64,000 bases of DNA from Deltaproteobacteria bacterium (GCA_019309485.1 JAFDGC010000008.1:26778-90777), one strand, 5' to 3'; positions 1 through 9,275 are shown, counted from the stretch's first letter. Made by a program: numbers and translations. Notes: generated from the letters alone by a model not told the origin.

Positions 1-130
1 GGGACGATCCTTTCTGAGTCTGCACTACCGGGCATACGGGGTTGTGTGGCGGACCTCTTTTCTTGGCTCTTATTTCTTTCTATGATATAAGGATTCTGAC
101 ACTGTTTTTCAAGAACACAAGGAGTATGGG

Positions 131-610
131 ATGGCTGAGCTGGCAATGCTGAAAGGGAAAAGAGTCCTCATTGTGGACGATGAACCGGACATCCTCGAAA
201 TGCTGTCGGAAGAATTGGAAACATGCGAACTCCATCAAGCCCGGGATTTCGAATCCGCCAAGAAACTTCTGGAAAAGGAAAACTTTGATTGTGTGGTCCT
301 CGATATCATGGGGGTCCGCGGTTACGAACTCCTTGAAATCGCCACTTGTCTGAAAATCCCGGCCGTGATGTTGACGGCCCATGCATTGAGTCCAGACCAC
401 TTCGTCCGTTCCATCCAATCCGGGGCACACTGCTATGTCCCGAAAGATAAAATCGTGGACATCAATTTTTATGTCTGGGATACCATCCGCGCCCATCGAC
501 AGCATGAAAAACAACCCGGCCGGTGGTATGATCGGCTCAAATCCTTTTTCGATAAAAAATTCGGCCGCGACTGGGGAGACCCCTTCGAATCGGATCGTAA
601 AAAAGAGTAG
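131..610 (+). CDS. Stand-alone response regulator (receiver domain)
   Basis: A 159-aa single-domain CheY-like receiver that should take a phosphoryl group from an unlinked histidine kinase in the cytoplasm. The acidic pair D16/D17 (in VDDEPD), phospho-acceptor D58 (VVLDIMG), switch T82 (MLTAH) and K105 (VPKDK) are all visible. The ~45 residues after the receiver are basic and polar and match no output domain I know. The start is supported by AAGGAG at 118-124 ahead of ATG 131. No kinase gene is adjacent, so the partner is unknown. The family call is firm; the pathway is not known. Confidence 0.9.
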   Translation: MAELAMLKGKRVLIVDDEPDILEMLSEELETCELHQARDFESAKKLLEKENFDCVVLDIMGVRGYELLEIATCLKIPAVMLTAHALSPDHFVRSIQSGAHCYVPKDKIVDINFYVWDTIRAHRQHEKQPGRWYDRLKSFFDKKFGRDWGDPFESDRKKE

Positions 611-615
611 CGGCG

Positions 616-731
616 AGTGGAGCTTCCCGCCCTGAAGGGCGGGGCTCCCCGGTAAGGTGATTTCCTATTTTTTGAGAGCTTCCCTCGACCTCGCCTTAAA
701 AGGCGGGGCTTGAGGGAAGTGTTCCGGTCAA
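616..731 (+). repeat. Double-hairpin dispersed repeat R1, copy a (full length)
   Basis: About 115 bp made of two GC-rich hairpins. The first is CCCGCCCTGAAGGGCGGG (626-643), followed by GCTCCCCGGTAAGG. The second is a longer stem centred on CGCCTTAAAAGGCG (692-705), flanked by CTTCCCTC and GAGGGAAG, and ends TTCCGGTCA. The same layout recurs at 37835-37948, with partial copies elsewhere in the window. It abuts the stop of the decayed TauE-like gene. Confidence 0.8.
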
Positions 732-1070
732 TACTCAAGCGCGTTGACCAGGAAATAGACCCCTACCCCGATCATCAGGAAGGAGCCGGCCCGATAAGAT
801 CCAATTTCGGGACTGAAGCCGTCCCAGGCGCACCAAGCGGGCCACCAGGATCAGTGGCAAGACCGTCCCGAGACCGAATACCGCCATCAGGCTCGCTCCG
901 GAAAAAGCGCCGATGAGGGCATATTGTGTTTCCATTCCGGCCCGGGCGGCACCGATGATGGCCGTATAAACCGGCCCGCGCGGCAGGAGCCCGAACAAAA
1001 GACCCAAAGGAAAATACGCTGCGGTTTTGCGGGTGCCGGCAATTTTCGAATATCCTTTTGAAAGCCATGA
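728..1070 (-). pseudogene. Frameshifted C-terminal fragment of a TauE/SafE (UreH-like) membrane protein
   Basis: On the minus strand one frame reads a membrane segment containing GLLFGLLPRGPVYTAI, which resembles the LLPCGxVY signature of sulfite-exporter/UreH-type proteins with Arg in place of Cys. The natural C-terminus (SYRAGSFLMIGVGVYFLVN, then a stop at 728-730) is in another frame, so an indel lies at about 800-830. Nothing upstream restores the N-terminal half. I read it as a relic gene. Repeat R1-a touches its 3' end. The family call is moderate; the broken state is clear from the frames. Confidence 0.6.
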
Positions 1071-1211
1071 TTCCGAAAAGCCGGTATTGTCCGTACGGAA
1101 ACCCTTAGTTCCCCACCCGCCACCCTGAAAAGGAGGTATGCCTTCGATTTTTTTTCTTTTTCTCGATCAGTACAGGATCAATCCATAAACCGAAGACAAT
1201 TTATCCGTCGA

Positions 1212-2285
1212 ATGGGTCTGATCGTCGGCACCGGGTTTTTGACCGCGACAATGCCGCATACATATCTTATTGCAAAGGCCGAAGAAGCGCCTGGAAAAAA
1301 ACTTCATTATCGCCCCTTAAACGGGCGGCGCTTAAGGGAGCTCGCGGCTAAAAAAGCACATCACGGCAAAGACCGATTCATCAACCCCATGGGCATCCCA
1401 AGAGACGGGCGTTTTCGCCGGCTTTTATCCTGGAAGCTGTTTCGAGAGAATCCCTTTGAGGTGCATCTTGACGATCAACCTTTCCGACCCATCTCCATCG
1501 ATTGGGATTCGATTCGCATCCAGAAGGGCCTTTCGGTGACTTTTCTAAAGCATGCCGGAATGCTCATCAAAGACGAAGGGCGGTATTTATTGATCGATCC
1601 GGTCTTTGGAGGAATCTTTTGGTTCATCAAAGATTTCACTCCGATTGAAAACCTTGAGGGGATGCCCCGCCCCGACCATGTTCTGATTACCCACGGGCAT
1701 TACGATCATCTGGACAAGGCCTCCCTGGCGATGCTCGATAAATCCACGCCGCTCATCACGCCTTTGGGATACCGGTCAATTTTCAAGGGACTGGGCATGA
1801 AAAATCACCACACGCTCGACTGGTTCGGCGTCTTTCGCACCCGAAAACAGGAAATCACCCTTCTCCCCTGTAATCATTGGACGTTTCGCAGCCCCTTGAG
1901 AGGCCCCAACCGTTCCCTGTGGGGATCGTATCTCATCCGGACAAGCAACGGGCAAACGATCTATATCTCTGGAGACACCGCCTACTTTGACGGTTTCTCC
2001 CAACTTGGATCCGAATACGCCATTGACCTAGCCATTTTCAACCTCGGGGCCTATGAACCGCGGTGGTTCATGGCCCCAAGCCATATGAACCCCGATGAGA
2101 CCGTCCGGGCATTCAAAGAACTCGGCGCCAAAAAGCTCATGATTGTCCACTGGGGGACTTTTCGACTCGGAGACGAGCCCGTTCACTTCCCCCCCATGGA
2201 TATCCGAAAAGCGCTTGAAAAAGAAGGCATGCTGGACCGATGGGTGGAACTTTCTCACGGAAAAACCCATTTGATGGAATCATAA
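1212..2285 (+). CDS. MBL-fold metallo-hydrolase, NAPE-PLD/UlaG-like, probable Tat substrate
   Basis: A metallo-beta-lactamase-fold hydrolase with the metal motif HGHYDHLD at residues 161-168 and further metal-site candidates in SGDTAYFDG and HWGTFRLGDE. The layout resembles N-acyl-phosphatidylethanolamine phospholipase D/UlaG-like proteins, so a phospholipid or phosphoester substrate is plausible but not shown. Codons just before ATG 1212 read NRRQFIRR and continue into the hydrophobic GLIVGTGFLTAT, which looks like a twin-arginine signal, so translation probably starts upstream. AAGGAGG at 1129-1136 is followed by an ATG (1138) in a different frame, with an 8-T tract between them. The open frame starts at 1212, but the true N-terminus is uncertain. 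Confidence 0.8.
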   Translation: MGLIVGTGFLTATMPHTYLIAKAEEAPGKKLHYRPLNGRRLRELAAKKAHHGKDRFINPMGIPRDGRFRRLLSWKLFRENPFEVHLDDQPFRPISIDWDSIRIQKGLSVTFLKHAGMLIKDEGRYLLIDPVFGGIFWFIKDFTPIENLEGMPRPDHVLITHGHYDHLDKASLAMLDKSTPLITPLGYRSIFKGLGMKNHHTLDWFGVFRTRKQEITLLPCNHWTFRSPLRGPNRSLWGSYLIRTSNGQTIYISGDTAYFDGFSQLGSEYAIDLAIFNLGAYEPRWFMAPSHMNPDETVRAFKELGAKKLMIVHWGTFRLGDEPVHFPPMDIRKALEKEGMLDRWVELSHGKTHLMES

Positions 2286-2632
2286 AAGAACCCGATACCG
2301 TGAAAAAGGCATCCCGTTTCATATCGCTTCTTTTGACCCCGCCCTGAAAGGCGAGGCTTGCGGGAAGCGTTCCAGTCAAAGATTATTGTAAGGGCGTAGA
2401 GATGGAGATGACGGCGCGGAAAGCCAAGCTGTACGATTTGATGCGGCGTTGCCGAAAGCGCGACGTACGCAATGTAGGCGTAGGTTCCGGACGCCTTGCA
2501 GCTGCGGCGAACATGAAAATCGCTCATAAACGGTATCCGTTAAAAACAAGTTGAATTGAATCTGCATTCGGGTTATTTTTTCAACCGGTTGTTGTAAATG
2601 GGCACCCATCACTCCAACCCAAGGAATGCGCC
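2286..2632. other. Intergenic region with a partial R1 repeat
   Basis: A 347-bp gap between the metallo-hydrolase and the octaheme cytochrome. The second half of repeat R1 occupies about 2325-2379. The remainder has GC-rich hairpin potential and then an AT-rich stretch. I see no convincing coding sequence. The promoter for the cytochrome gene should lie in the AT-rich part, but I could not pick a clear -35/-10 pair. Confidence 0.5.
2325..2379 (+). repeat. Repeat R1, copy b (3' half only)
   Basis: Contains the second R1 hairpin, a slightly imperfect pairing of CCGCCCTGAAAGGCG, followed by the shared tail GCTTGCGGGAAGCGTTCC and a final AGTCA. The first hairpin is missing. Confidence 0.75.
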
Positions 2633-4126
2633 ATGAAATCGATTCGTTGTTCTTTTTGGATCTGCGCCATTTTCCTTTTCAGCTCCCCGGCCTTTTCAAC
2701 CGAAGCCCCCATCAGTGATGCGACTTTGGAATGCCTGGACTGCCATGTCCTCCTCCATCCCGGAATCGTCGCCGAATGGGAAAAAAGCCGCCACGCCCAA
2801 TCAACGCCGGAGGCCGCCGTTTCGGTGGAGGGCTTGTCCCGGAAAGTATCCGCCGAATCGATCCCGGATGCTCTTAAAATGACCGCCGTGGGGTGTGCCG
2901 AATGTCACGGTCTCCGCCCTGGCGCCCACAAAGACCGCTTCGAACATAACGGTTACGCCCTGCACGTCGTGGTCAGCCCGAAGGACTGCAGTGTCTGTCA
3001 CCCGGTGGAAACGGACCAGTTTTCCAAAAACCTCATGTCCCATGCCTATGCCAACCTTGCCGAAAATGCGTTGTATCAAAAACTCGAACACAGCATATTG
3101 GGAAAACCCGCCTTCAAAAACGATCGCATCCACCAAGACGTCACTGACGACGGAACCCGGGAAGAGGCATGTTATTACTGCCACGGTACCCGGCTGGAAA
3201 TGGAGGGGATAGAGACCCGTGAGACGGAACTGGCCGGCAAACTCGAATTTCCGATGATTCGCGGATGGCCCAATCAGGGCGTCGGCCGTATCAATCTCGA
3301 CGGCAGCAAAGGGTCCTGTTCTGCATGCCACACCCGTCACGCTTTTTCCATCGAGACCGCCCGGAAACCCTATACATGCAAAGAGTGTCATATGGGGCCC
3401 GATGTACCGGCTTTCAAAGTGTATGAATCGAGCAAGCACGGGAATCTTTTTTCCTCTCACCAGGCCGCGTGGAATTTCCAAAACGTCCCCTGGACCATCG
3501 GCAAAGATTTTACGGCGCCCTCCTGTGCGGCCTGCCATGTCAGCCTCTTGGTCAATGCAGACGGTGCGGTAGTCTCCAATCGTTCCCATCAAATGAACGA
3601 CCGTCTTCCCTGGCGTCTATTCGGTCTGATTTATGCGCATCCACACCCCGCAACCCCGGATATCACTCGGATTCGAAACAAAGACGGGTTGCCGCTCCCG
3701 ACGGATTTCAACGGCGGGTTCGCGACGGCGTACCTCATCAACGAAAAAGAACGGCACCGCCGCAAAACCGCCATGCAGGCCGTCTGTCTCAACTGCCATG
3801 GCACCACCTGGGTCCAGGGATTTTGGACCCGGTTTGAAAACACCCTGGTCCGCACCAATGCCGATATCCGGACGGCCACGCAACTCATGGAAGCCATCTG
3901 GGAAGAAGGGCTGGCCGACGGAAAAGAAAACCCCTTTGACGAGGCCGTAGAAAAAAAATGGATCGACATCTGGCTGTTTTATGCCAATACCATTCGATTT
4001 GCTTCCGCCATGGGATGTGGCGGCGATTATGCGGTCTTTGCGGACGGTCGATACATGATGGCCCGGTCCCTGGCGGACTTGGCCGACGAGTGGAGGCTCC
4101 GCAAGGGGCTGCCGATTGCACCGTAA
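2633..4126 (+). CDS. Secreted octaheme cytochrome c, hydroxylamine oxidoreductase-like family
   Basis: A 497-aa protein with a signal peptide (residues 1 to ~22) and eight CXXCH haem sites beginning at residues 34, 88, 119, 180, 229, 249, 298 and 385. The spacing and the block CSACHTRHAFSIETARKP, continuing CKECHMGPDVP and later SSKHG, match the HAO-type octaheme family, which interconverts hydroxylamine, nitrite or related N compounds in the periplasm. Whether it carries the crosslinking tyrosine of oxidative HAO cannot be settled by eye; candidates lie around residues 450-475. AAGGAA precedes ATG 2633. It is monocistronic, with no quinone oxidoreductase partner beside it. The family is confident; direction and substrate are not known. 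Confidence 0.87.
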   Translation: MKSIRCSFWICAIFLFSSPAFSTEAPISDATLECLDCHVLLHPGIVAEWEKSRHAQSTPEAAVSVEGLSRKVSAESIPDALKMTAVGCAECHGLRPGAHKDRFEHNGYALHVVVSPKDCSVCHPVETDQFSKNLMSHAYANLAENALYQKLEHSILGKPAFKNDRIHQDVTDDGTREEACYYCHGTRLEMEGIETRETELAGKLEFPMIRGWPNQGVGRINLDGSKGSCSACHTRHAFSIETARKPYTCKECHMGPDVPAFKVYESSKHGNLFSSHQAAWNFQNVPWTIGKDFTAPSCAACHVSLLVNADGAVVSNRSHQMNDRLPWRLFGLIYAHPHPATPDITRIRNKDGLPLPTDFNGGFATAYLINEKERHRRKTAMQAVCLNCHGTTWVQGFWTRFENTLVRTNADIRTATQLMEAIWEEGLADGKENPFDEAVEKKWIDIWLFYANTIRFASAMGCGGDYAVFADGRYMMARSLADLADEWRLRKGLPIAP

Positions 4127-4181
4127 CGAACGGGGCTTGGGGGAAGCGCTCCGTTCACCAAACCTGATCTGCGATTTTAAG

Positions 4182-5663
4182 CTATTGCAACAAAAACTGG
4201 GCGGGTTGGATGCCGACGGCGGACGGCGAAAGGCAGGAAAGAATCCATTGGCCTGTGGTTTCCGTTTCTGCATTCGGCTTTGTAAGATTCAGAATCTCCC
4301 CTTTTCGAAACCCGTTTCCATCGTCTTTTTCCAGCAGTAAAACCCGCGTCCCCGCCGTTTCGGATCCCGGATCCGGCCCCATGACGACTCCCAACGCTCC
4401 CGTGTTCAGCCGGACCACGCTTCCCGCAGGAAAAGGTCCCATCATGTGTACGAAAACCTTTAACAGAATGGGATCAAACTGGCGGTACAGGCGGTGCCAC
4501 ATGAGAGACAGGGCTTCGTTGGGCAGCAAAGTCCGGGCCCGGTACGCGCGGTGAGACGTCAACGCGTCATAGGTATCCACGATGCTTAAAATCCGTCCGA
4601 ACAAGGTGATATCCCGGGTGAGACGGGTTTTCGGGTACCCCGTCAAGTCCACTTTCAAGTGATGCTCAAAGGGCCCCAGCGCGATCCTGGACTTCATTTC
4701 GGCGGGTGCATTCAATCTGAGAATATGCATGACGCCGTTCAGCGGGTGCCGTTCCATGACCTCCCATTCTTCCGGCGCCAGCCTTCCCGGCTTGTGAAGG
4801 ATGTCCCTGGAGATCTCCACCTTCCCCAGATCGTGGAGCATCCCGCAGACCCCCAGCTGTTCCAAAAGAACATGGGAGAGCCCGATCCGCCTGCCCATGC
4901 ACATGGACAGCAACGCCACATTAATGGAGTGGGTATAGGTGTAATCATCATAATCCCGGATGGAGGCCAAACAATGCATTAAGGATTCGTCTTCCAGAAC
5001 GAGTTCGACCATGTTCTGTGCCAGCCTCCGGATTTTGCGAATCCCGGCCGGAGAATGGACGGAAATTTTTCGTGAAACCGTTTTCACGGCATCCACCCCG
5101 CGAAGATAGCTTTGGCGGGCTTTTTTTCTCCTTTCCAGAACCCGGCTCGGATCATCGAAATGCGCACCAGGGTCCTCATCGGGAAGGGGTTCTTCGATTT
5201 CCCGTATCGGTTCGACCCAATGGATCCCGCGGGCAAGCAGCTGGTCGTCCAACCATTCCGCTGGATTCTCCTGATTCAAGGATCCGTTCAATAGACGTGC
5301 CAGGAAAACAAATTCAGAGGCATGGGCATGTTCCACATGAGAATGAAAACGGATGCCGGCCAGCCTCCTTTTCTGAAAAAAATCAAGCCACGCGCCCGCC
5401 AGGGCAAAGGTTTCCCTTCGATAGGGTAATCTTTCCCCTTGGAAAAAAATCCTTCCCCGCCAGATGAGGATCTCCAGGTCCCCGTCTTTAACCAAACGCC
5501 TGGCCGAAGCCATGAATTTGGAGACCGCATCATGGACCAGTGTATTGTTGTCCTGGTACATCCCGATGGTATGAATCATCCGGTAGAAGGCCCGAACCAC
5601 CTCTTCGCCGTGCAGGCCTGTTTCCAATAAACCGGATCCTTTATTTTTCGTGTCTTTTTCCAC
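4182..5663 (-). CDS. HD-GYP domain protein, probable c-di-GMP phosphodiesterase
   Basis: A 493-aa protein whose C-terminal half is an HD-GYP domain: HDLGK at residues 277-281, HP at 306-307, HH at 334-335, GYP at 342-344 and a metal-ligand Asp in the SIVDTYDA block near 363. The usual HHExxDGxGYP reads HHLKVDLTGYP, so two semi-conserved positions differ. The N-terminal ~200 residues match no sensor domain I recognise. The gene starts at a GTG 34 bp downstream of the HEAT-repeat gene on the same strand, so the two are probably co-transcribed. It should hydrolyse c-di-GMP made by proteins such as the nearby GGDEF cyclase; activity is inferred from the motif residues. Confidence 0.87.
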   Translation of the reverse strand: MEKDTKNKGSGLLETGLHGEEVVRAFYRMIHTIGMYQDNNTLVHDAVSKFMASARRLVKDGDLEILIWRGRIFFQGERLPYRRETFALAGAWLDFFQKRRLAGIRFHSHVEHAHASEFVFLARLLNGSLNQENPAEWLDDQLLARGIHWVEPIREIEEPLPDEDPGAHFDDPSRVLERRKKARQSYLRGVDAVKTVSRKISVHSPAGIRKIRRLAQNMVELVLEDESLMHCLASIRDYDDYTYTHSINVALLSMCMGRRIGLSHVLLEQLGVCGMLHDLGKVEISRDILHKPGRLAPEEWEVMERHPLNGVMHILRLNAPAEMKSRIALGPFEHHLKVDLTGYPKTRLTRDITLFGRILSIVDTYDALTSHRAYRARTLLPNEALSLMWHRLYRQFDPILLKVFVHMMGPFPAGSVVRLNTGALGVVMGPDPGSETAGTRVLLLEKDDGNGFRKGEILNLTKPNAETETTGQWILSCLSPSAVGIQPAQFLLQ

Positions 5664-5697
5664 GGCACCGATAAAAGAATAAGGGTATCGACGCGTT

Positions 5698-7416
5698 TTA
5701 TTCTTTCAGGGCTTCTTTTGCCGCACGCCGTATCCCGGGATGAAGACTCCGAGCTGCTTTTTCAAGGAGTTCCTTTGCCTGGGGAGTGCCAATCGCCTTA
5801 AGCGCCAGAAGGGCGCCTTGAATCCGGCCGCTTGTGCGAAACAAATCCCTCCAGGTTTGGGTATTTAAAATCTTTTCCAGGAACGGGAGGGATCGGGAAG
5901 ATCCACAAAAGCCCAATGCTTTGAAGCAGGAAACGAGGTGGTCTTTATCTTCCAGCCTCGAACCGTGAGATTGTAAATGCTCGAGCAGCATATCCTCCAA
6001 AACGGGATTTCGAAAACGCGATACAAATCCCAGGATCAGGCGCCGAACCCTTTCATCGTCATCATCGATGAGAAAAAAAACTTTATGAATGTTTTCCGGA
6101 TTTCGGCGCAGCAAGGCAGCCGCCGCCTCCCGTCGAACCATGGCGGATGGATGGTGAATCAGGCCCTCCAATATTCCATTAATGGTTGCCCCCTTCAGTC
6201 GCCCTAAAATGGAGACCAGCCGGCAAAGACGGGGCTCCTCCGTATTCTTCAACATGGATGCCAGGGGCCCTACATCCCGGGATGCCAGTATCTCGATCAC
6301 CGCCGTGAGCATGTCTCTTGTCTTTAAGTCCAGGTTAGGCGTAAACAATCGGCACAGTGCCGGTATTGCCTCAGGAGGCAGCCTGAGGAGCATTTTTTGA
6401 ATCGGCGCCAATTCCCCGGAAGGTGTTTCAATCAACGCTTTTTCCATTAAAGACAGCACCGGCCAATCGGATACATCTTTAAAAAAGGCCGCCACCGTTG
6501 TTGAAGAATCGTCCGCCGGATCCGTGTGCCGGTGACCCATCTCTTCCACTTCCTTGAGCAGCAAAGCGGCCTTTTCCCAATTTCTTTGGAGGATCAGGTT
6601 TTGAAAAAGGGTTTTCAGGGTATCCAGAAAGACTTCCACCTCTTGAGTATCACGGATTTCAAGGAGACTGTCCAAAAGGACGTTTAGAAAATCGGTCAAT
6701 GGATCTTTTTTTTCTTCTTGAATCGTCCATTCAAAGAGACGTCGGGATTCTTCGGGTGTCAGTTCAACGGCGTCAGGATCAATCGGCTTGAGCCAAACCT
6801 GTGTTCCGAAATCCTCAACAGATCTTTTTCCATCCCCGGAATCCTCTGCGTCCCTTAAGGCCTCAACCTGATCGGAATCCCGGCTTTCCGATAGAACCGT
6901 TCCGTTTGCGGCTTTTTTGCCTATCGAGAAGGCATGGAGTTCCAATTCCGGATCCTTTCCCCAAAAAAGATCCGAAACGACATAACGGATATGAGGCAGG
7001 CGGGCGTCCCAGAGGGCGGTCACCAGATCCCCTTCCGGCTCATCCGTGAGGATCCAATGGTCATTCAAAAGATCCAGGAACGTTTCCACCTCAACGAAAT
7101 CGATGCCGTCCTGAAATTCCAACGTCTGAATACCGTCCCGAAAAAACACGAAAGGAAGATTCCCCTGCTCGGGCGGTGCGGAATGGATCGTTTCCCCGTT
7201 GAAAACGAGACAGTCCTTTCCGATGTCAAGGCGCATTTGATGATAGGTTTGTAAAAAGTCGGACAGGTCTTGATAACAACGTTCAAGAGCATCCCGGCGC
7301 TTTTCATGACCTTCTGGATAAAGGGCGTAACTCTTAATTGCCCGGATAAGATTCCCGATAACAACTACAGCCGCCTGTCTTTCTCCACGGAAGGGAACGG
7401 CAGTTGTCTGATCCAT
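5698..7416 (-). CDS. HEAT-repeat protein paired with the HD-GYP gene
   Basis: A 572-aa cytoplasmic protein. The C-terminal ~250 residues hold HEAT/PBS-type helical repeats (for example SAMVRREAAAALLRRNPENI and PQAKELLEKAARS). The N-terminal half is an acidic helical region resembling the N-terminus of the downstream HD-GYP protein, with a similar HxxGKDCLVFNGE-type strand. I place the start at ATG 7416 because GGGAGG precedes it at ideal spacing; the frame is open 14 codons further upstream. It is the first gene of a two-gene unit with the phosphodiesterase, suggesting a scaffold or regulatory partner. No enzymatic motif was seen. Confidence 0.82.
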   Translation of the reverse strand: MDQTTAVPFRGERQAAVVVIGNLIRAIKSYALYPEGHEKRRDALERCYQDLSDFLQTYHQMRLDIGKDCLVFNGETIHSAPPEQGNLPFVFFRDGIQTLEFQDGIDFVEVETFLDLLNDHWILTDEPEGDLVTALWDARLPHIRYVVSDLFWGKDPELELHAFSIGKKAANGTVLSESRDSDQVEALRDAEDSGDGKRSVEDFGTQVWLKPIDPDAVELTPEESRRLFEWTIQEEKKDPLTDFLNVLLDSLLEIRDTQEVEVFLDTLKTLFQNLILQRNWEKAALLLKEVEEMGHRHTDPADDSSTTVAAFFKDVSDWPVLSLMEKALIETPSGELAPIQKMLLRLPPEAIPALCRLFTPNLDLKTRDMLTAVIEILASRDVGPLASMLKNTEEPRLCRLVSILGRLKGATINGILEGLIHHPSAMVRREAAAALLRRNPENIHKVFFLIDDDDERVRRLILGFVSRFRNPVLEDMLLEHLQSHGSRLEDKDHLVSCFKALGFCGSSRSLPFLEKILNTQTWRDLFRTSGRIQGALLALKAIGTPQAKELLEKAARSLHPGIRRAAKEALKE

Positions 7417-7905
7417 GGAAACCTCCCAGCCGGAATCAACCCCCCCGGGTTGGGTCATGGAATCTCGATCGCCTTCACGACTTAATGCTGGTGAAAATTC
7501 CCGGCATTCAGTACAGTATCATGACTCCCGGTTGCATTCCAGTATTTTGTTAACGCTGATTTTATCAACGAATATTAGATGTTTCAATAGTAATAAATCA
7601 TTTTTATCCTTATTTTGAACCGCAACAGCGAGCGAATTCCCCGCAACGTGTTGGAGCGAAGCGGAAATCCCCCCTTGCGGGGCAGCGGGGAGCTTTAAAC
7701 ATTTTGCATTGACGCCATAAACTTTATTTGTTACGGGTTTTTTGGGCGTTTTTGTGCGTTCTCAGGATGAAGGGACCATCCATCGTGAGTTTTAAATTTA
7801 AGCTTTTTGCCGATCGACGGCTGCTCGCTCCGTGTTTCCGACCTTATTCCCGGATTATGAAATGATTCAAGGGAGCACCGGCCGAATCATCAGTGTAAGG
7901 CGATA
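7417..7905. other. Divergent intergenic region with repeat R2
   Basis: About 490 bp between the minus-strand HEAT gene and the plus-strand AMIN gene. It is AT-rich near 7540-7615, holds an R2 repeat at 7615-7691, and has no supported gene. Promoters for both directions should be here, but I cannot place them firmly. Confidence 0.5.
7615..7691 (+). repeat. Dispersed repeat R2, copy 1
   Basis: Begins TTGAACCGCAACAGCGAGCG, continues AATTCCCCGC, then TTGGAGCGAAGCGGAAAT and CCTTGCGGGGCAGCGGGG. The same order of blocks appears reversed at 63147-63272, with shorter versions near 20185 and 48490. Confidence 0.7.
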
Positions 7906-8823
7906 ATGACAAACCGGGTGTTGGCATTCCTGTTTTTCCTTTTATTGATCGCAGATCTTGTTGATGTTCATGCGGCCCAGTTGAAAGATGTCCGCATCGG
8001 CCTCCACCGGGGATTCAGCCGCGTGGTGTTTCAGCTTGATACCCTGACTGAAATCGAGGGCCCGGTGATTCAAGGCTCCGGAAAATGTTCTTTAAAATTT
8101 AAAAAGACCGAAAGCCCCTTAACATCTCATATCCCCGGCCACCCAAAAGCTCGTGTTGAGGGAATTGAATTGATTCAAGACGGAGAAGACCTCATCGCCT
8201 ATCTCCGGTTGCGTGTCGACGCCTTTGAAATGAACTCCTTTTCCCTCCCGGATCCCCCCCGAATCGTACTCGATATTTATCAGCTCCTGGAACCCTTGAA
8301 AAAAAGCCCGGGGATCGTTTCATCGCCGGCCGAACAGGACAATGCCATACCCCACAAATTCCGTCTAGGGAAAAAATCAACTGTCGAAAATCAGCCCCTT
8401 TTCAACGACGCACTCCCTGATAAAAGCAATAACCTTAACGCAGGGGATATGGAAGAAACCCCTTTGCCGGAATCAAAAACGGCCTCGACCTTTCCGGATG
8501 TACCGGAAGAAAAACGTCCCGTCGAATTCCTTCCTGCTCCCGCATTGAAACCGATAACCGCGGAGAAACCCACTGTCACCGTGGTCCAGACGCCTACCGG
8601 CCCCCTTCAAACCTATCTGTTAGTGTTATTGGGCATTTCCGTGGTCATGCTGATTCTATTGAGCATACTGGTCTTTAGAAAAACCGGAACTTTAGAAAGC
8701 TGGAAAAAAGAGGAAGAACGCGACAGAGAATTCCGATTTGATCATACAGTGGCTGCCATTGATGAGCGGATCAACCAAAAGCTGGCGGAGTTGGATCAAA
8801 ATTTTCGCAGCCGTCACCGGTGA
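7906..8823 (+). CDS. AMIN-like domain, single-pass membrane protein with C-terminal coiled coil
   Basis: A 305-aa protein with an N-terminal signal/anchor (residues ~5-24) and a beta-rich AMIN-like domain (about 25-130, with blocks such as GFSRVVFQL and PPRIVLDIY). A Pro/Lys-rich linker follows, then a transmembrane segment at about 230-252 (LLVLLGISVVMLILLSILVF) and a charged helical tail. AMIN domains bind cell-wall or secretin-associated structures in the periplasm, so it may tie an envelope site to cytoplasmic partners. It is the first of four tightly packed plus-strand genes. The AMIN assignment is by pattern only. Confidence 0.72.
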   Translation: MTNRVLAFLFFLLLIADLVDVHAAQLKDVRIGLHRGFSRVVFQLDTLTEIEGPVIQGSGKCSLKFKKTESPLTSHIPGHPKARVEGIELIQDGEDLIAYLRLRVDAFEMNSFSLPDPPRIVLDIYQLLEPLKKSPGIVSSPAEQDNAIPHKFRLGKKSTVENQPLFNDALPDKSNNLNAGDMEETPLPESKTASTFPDVPEEKRPVEFLPAPALKPITAEKPTVTVVQTPTGPLQTYLLVLLGISVVMLILLSILVFRKTGTLESWKKEEERDREFRFDHTVAAIDERINQKLAELDQNFRSRHR

Positions 8824-8840
8824 CTGCGGGAGATCGTAGC

Positions 8841-9275
8841 ATGGATAAAAGTCCATTTCAAATCATACCGGAAGGTCCTGAAACGGACAAAGAGCATGAT
8901 CTTCCACCAAAGGGAACCAAAATCCCTTCCTCGACGCCTCCCGGGACGGACAATCGCGAACCTGCAGACGTTTTTCCGGTTTCTGAGCACGCCGGCGCAT
9001 TTCCCACGGGCGGATTGAGTGATGAAGAGGTTCGGGACCTGGATGCGCTCATCCAGAATCTGAAAAACCCCTCGAAAAAAGTCGATCCCGGTGAAACGCA
9101 TCTGGCCGCCGGGGATCGAATCCGCAGCTTGGAACAACAAGTGGCCGAAATGGGTGCGATGCTCCTCAAGTTCGACGCCGGAGTGAAAACCTTGTTTGAG
9201 CTGCTCTACCTTTTCCAGCGTAAAAGTGAAATTCTAAATCAGCGCATTCGGCAACTCGAAATGCGTCTTCGTTGA
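8841..9275 (+). CDS. Small acidic coiled-coil protein of unknown function
   Basis: A 144-aa soluble protein: a disordered acidic/Pro-rich N-terminal ~60 residues, then a predicted coiled coil (from RSLEQQVAEMGAMLLKF to the C-terminus). I chose ATG 8841 because GGGAG lies ~8 nt upstream; the frame is open from 8820, overlapping the previous stop. It follows the AMIN membrane protein, whose tail is also helical, so a coiled-coil interaction between them is plausible. No family recognised. Confidence 0.68.
   Translation: MDKSPFQIIPEGPETDKEHDLPPKGTKIPSSTPPGTDNREPADVFPVSEHAGAFPTGGLSDEEVRDLDALIQNLKNPSKKVDPGETHLAAGDRIRSLEQQVAEMGAMLLKFDAGVKTLFELLYLFQRKSEILNQRIRQLEMRLR

Noticed and set aside
1..130. 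Possible promoter for the first response regulator
   Set aside because: TATGAT at 81-86 is visible but no -35 box stands at a suitable distance.
2801..3592. 263-aa open frame on the minus strand
   Set aside because: Antisense to the octaheme cytochrome, which has eight haem motifs and a signal peptide.
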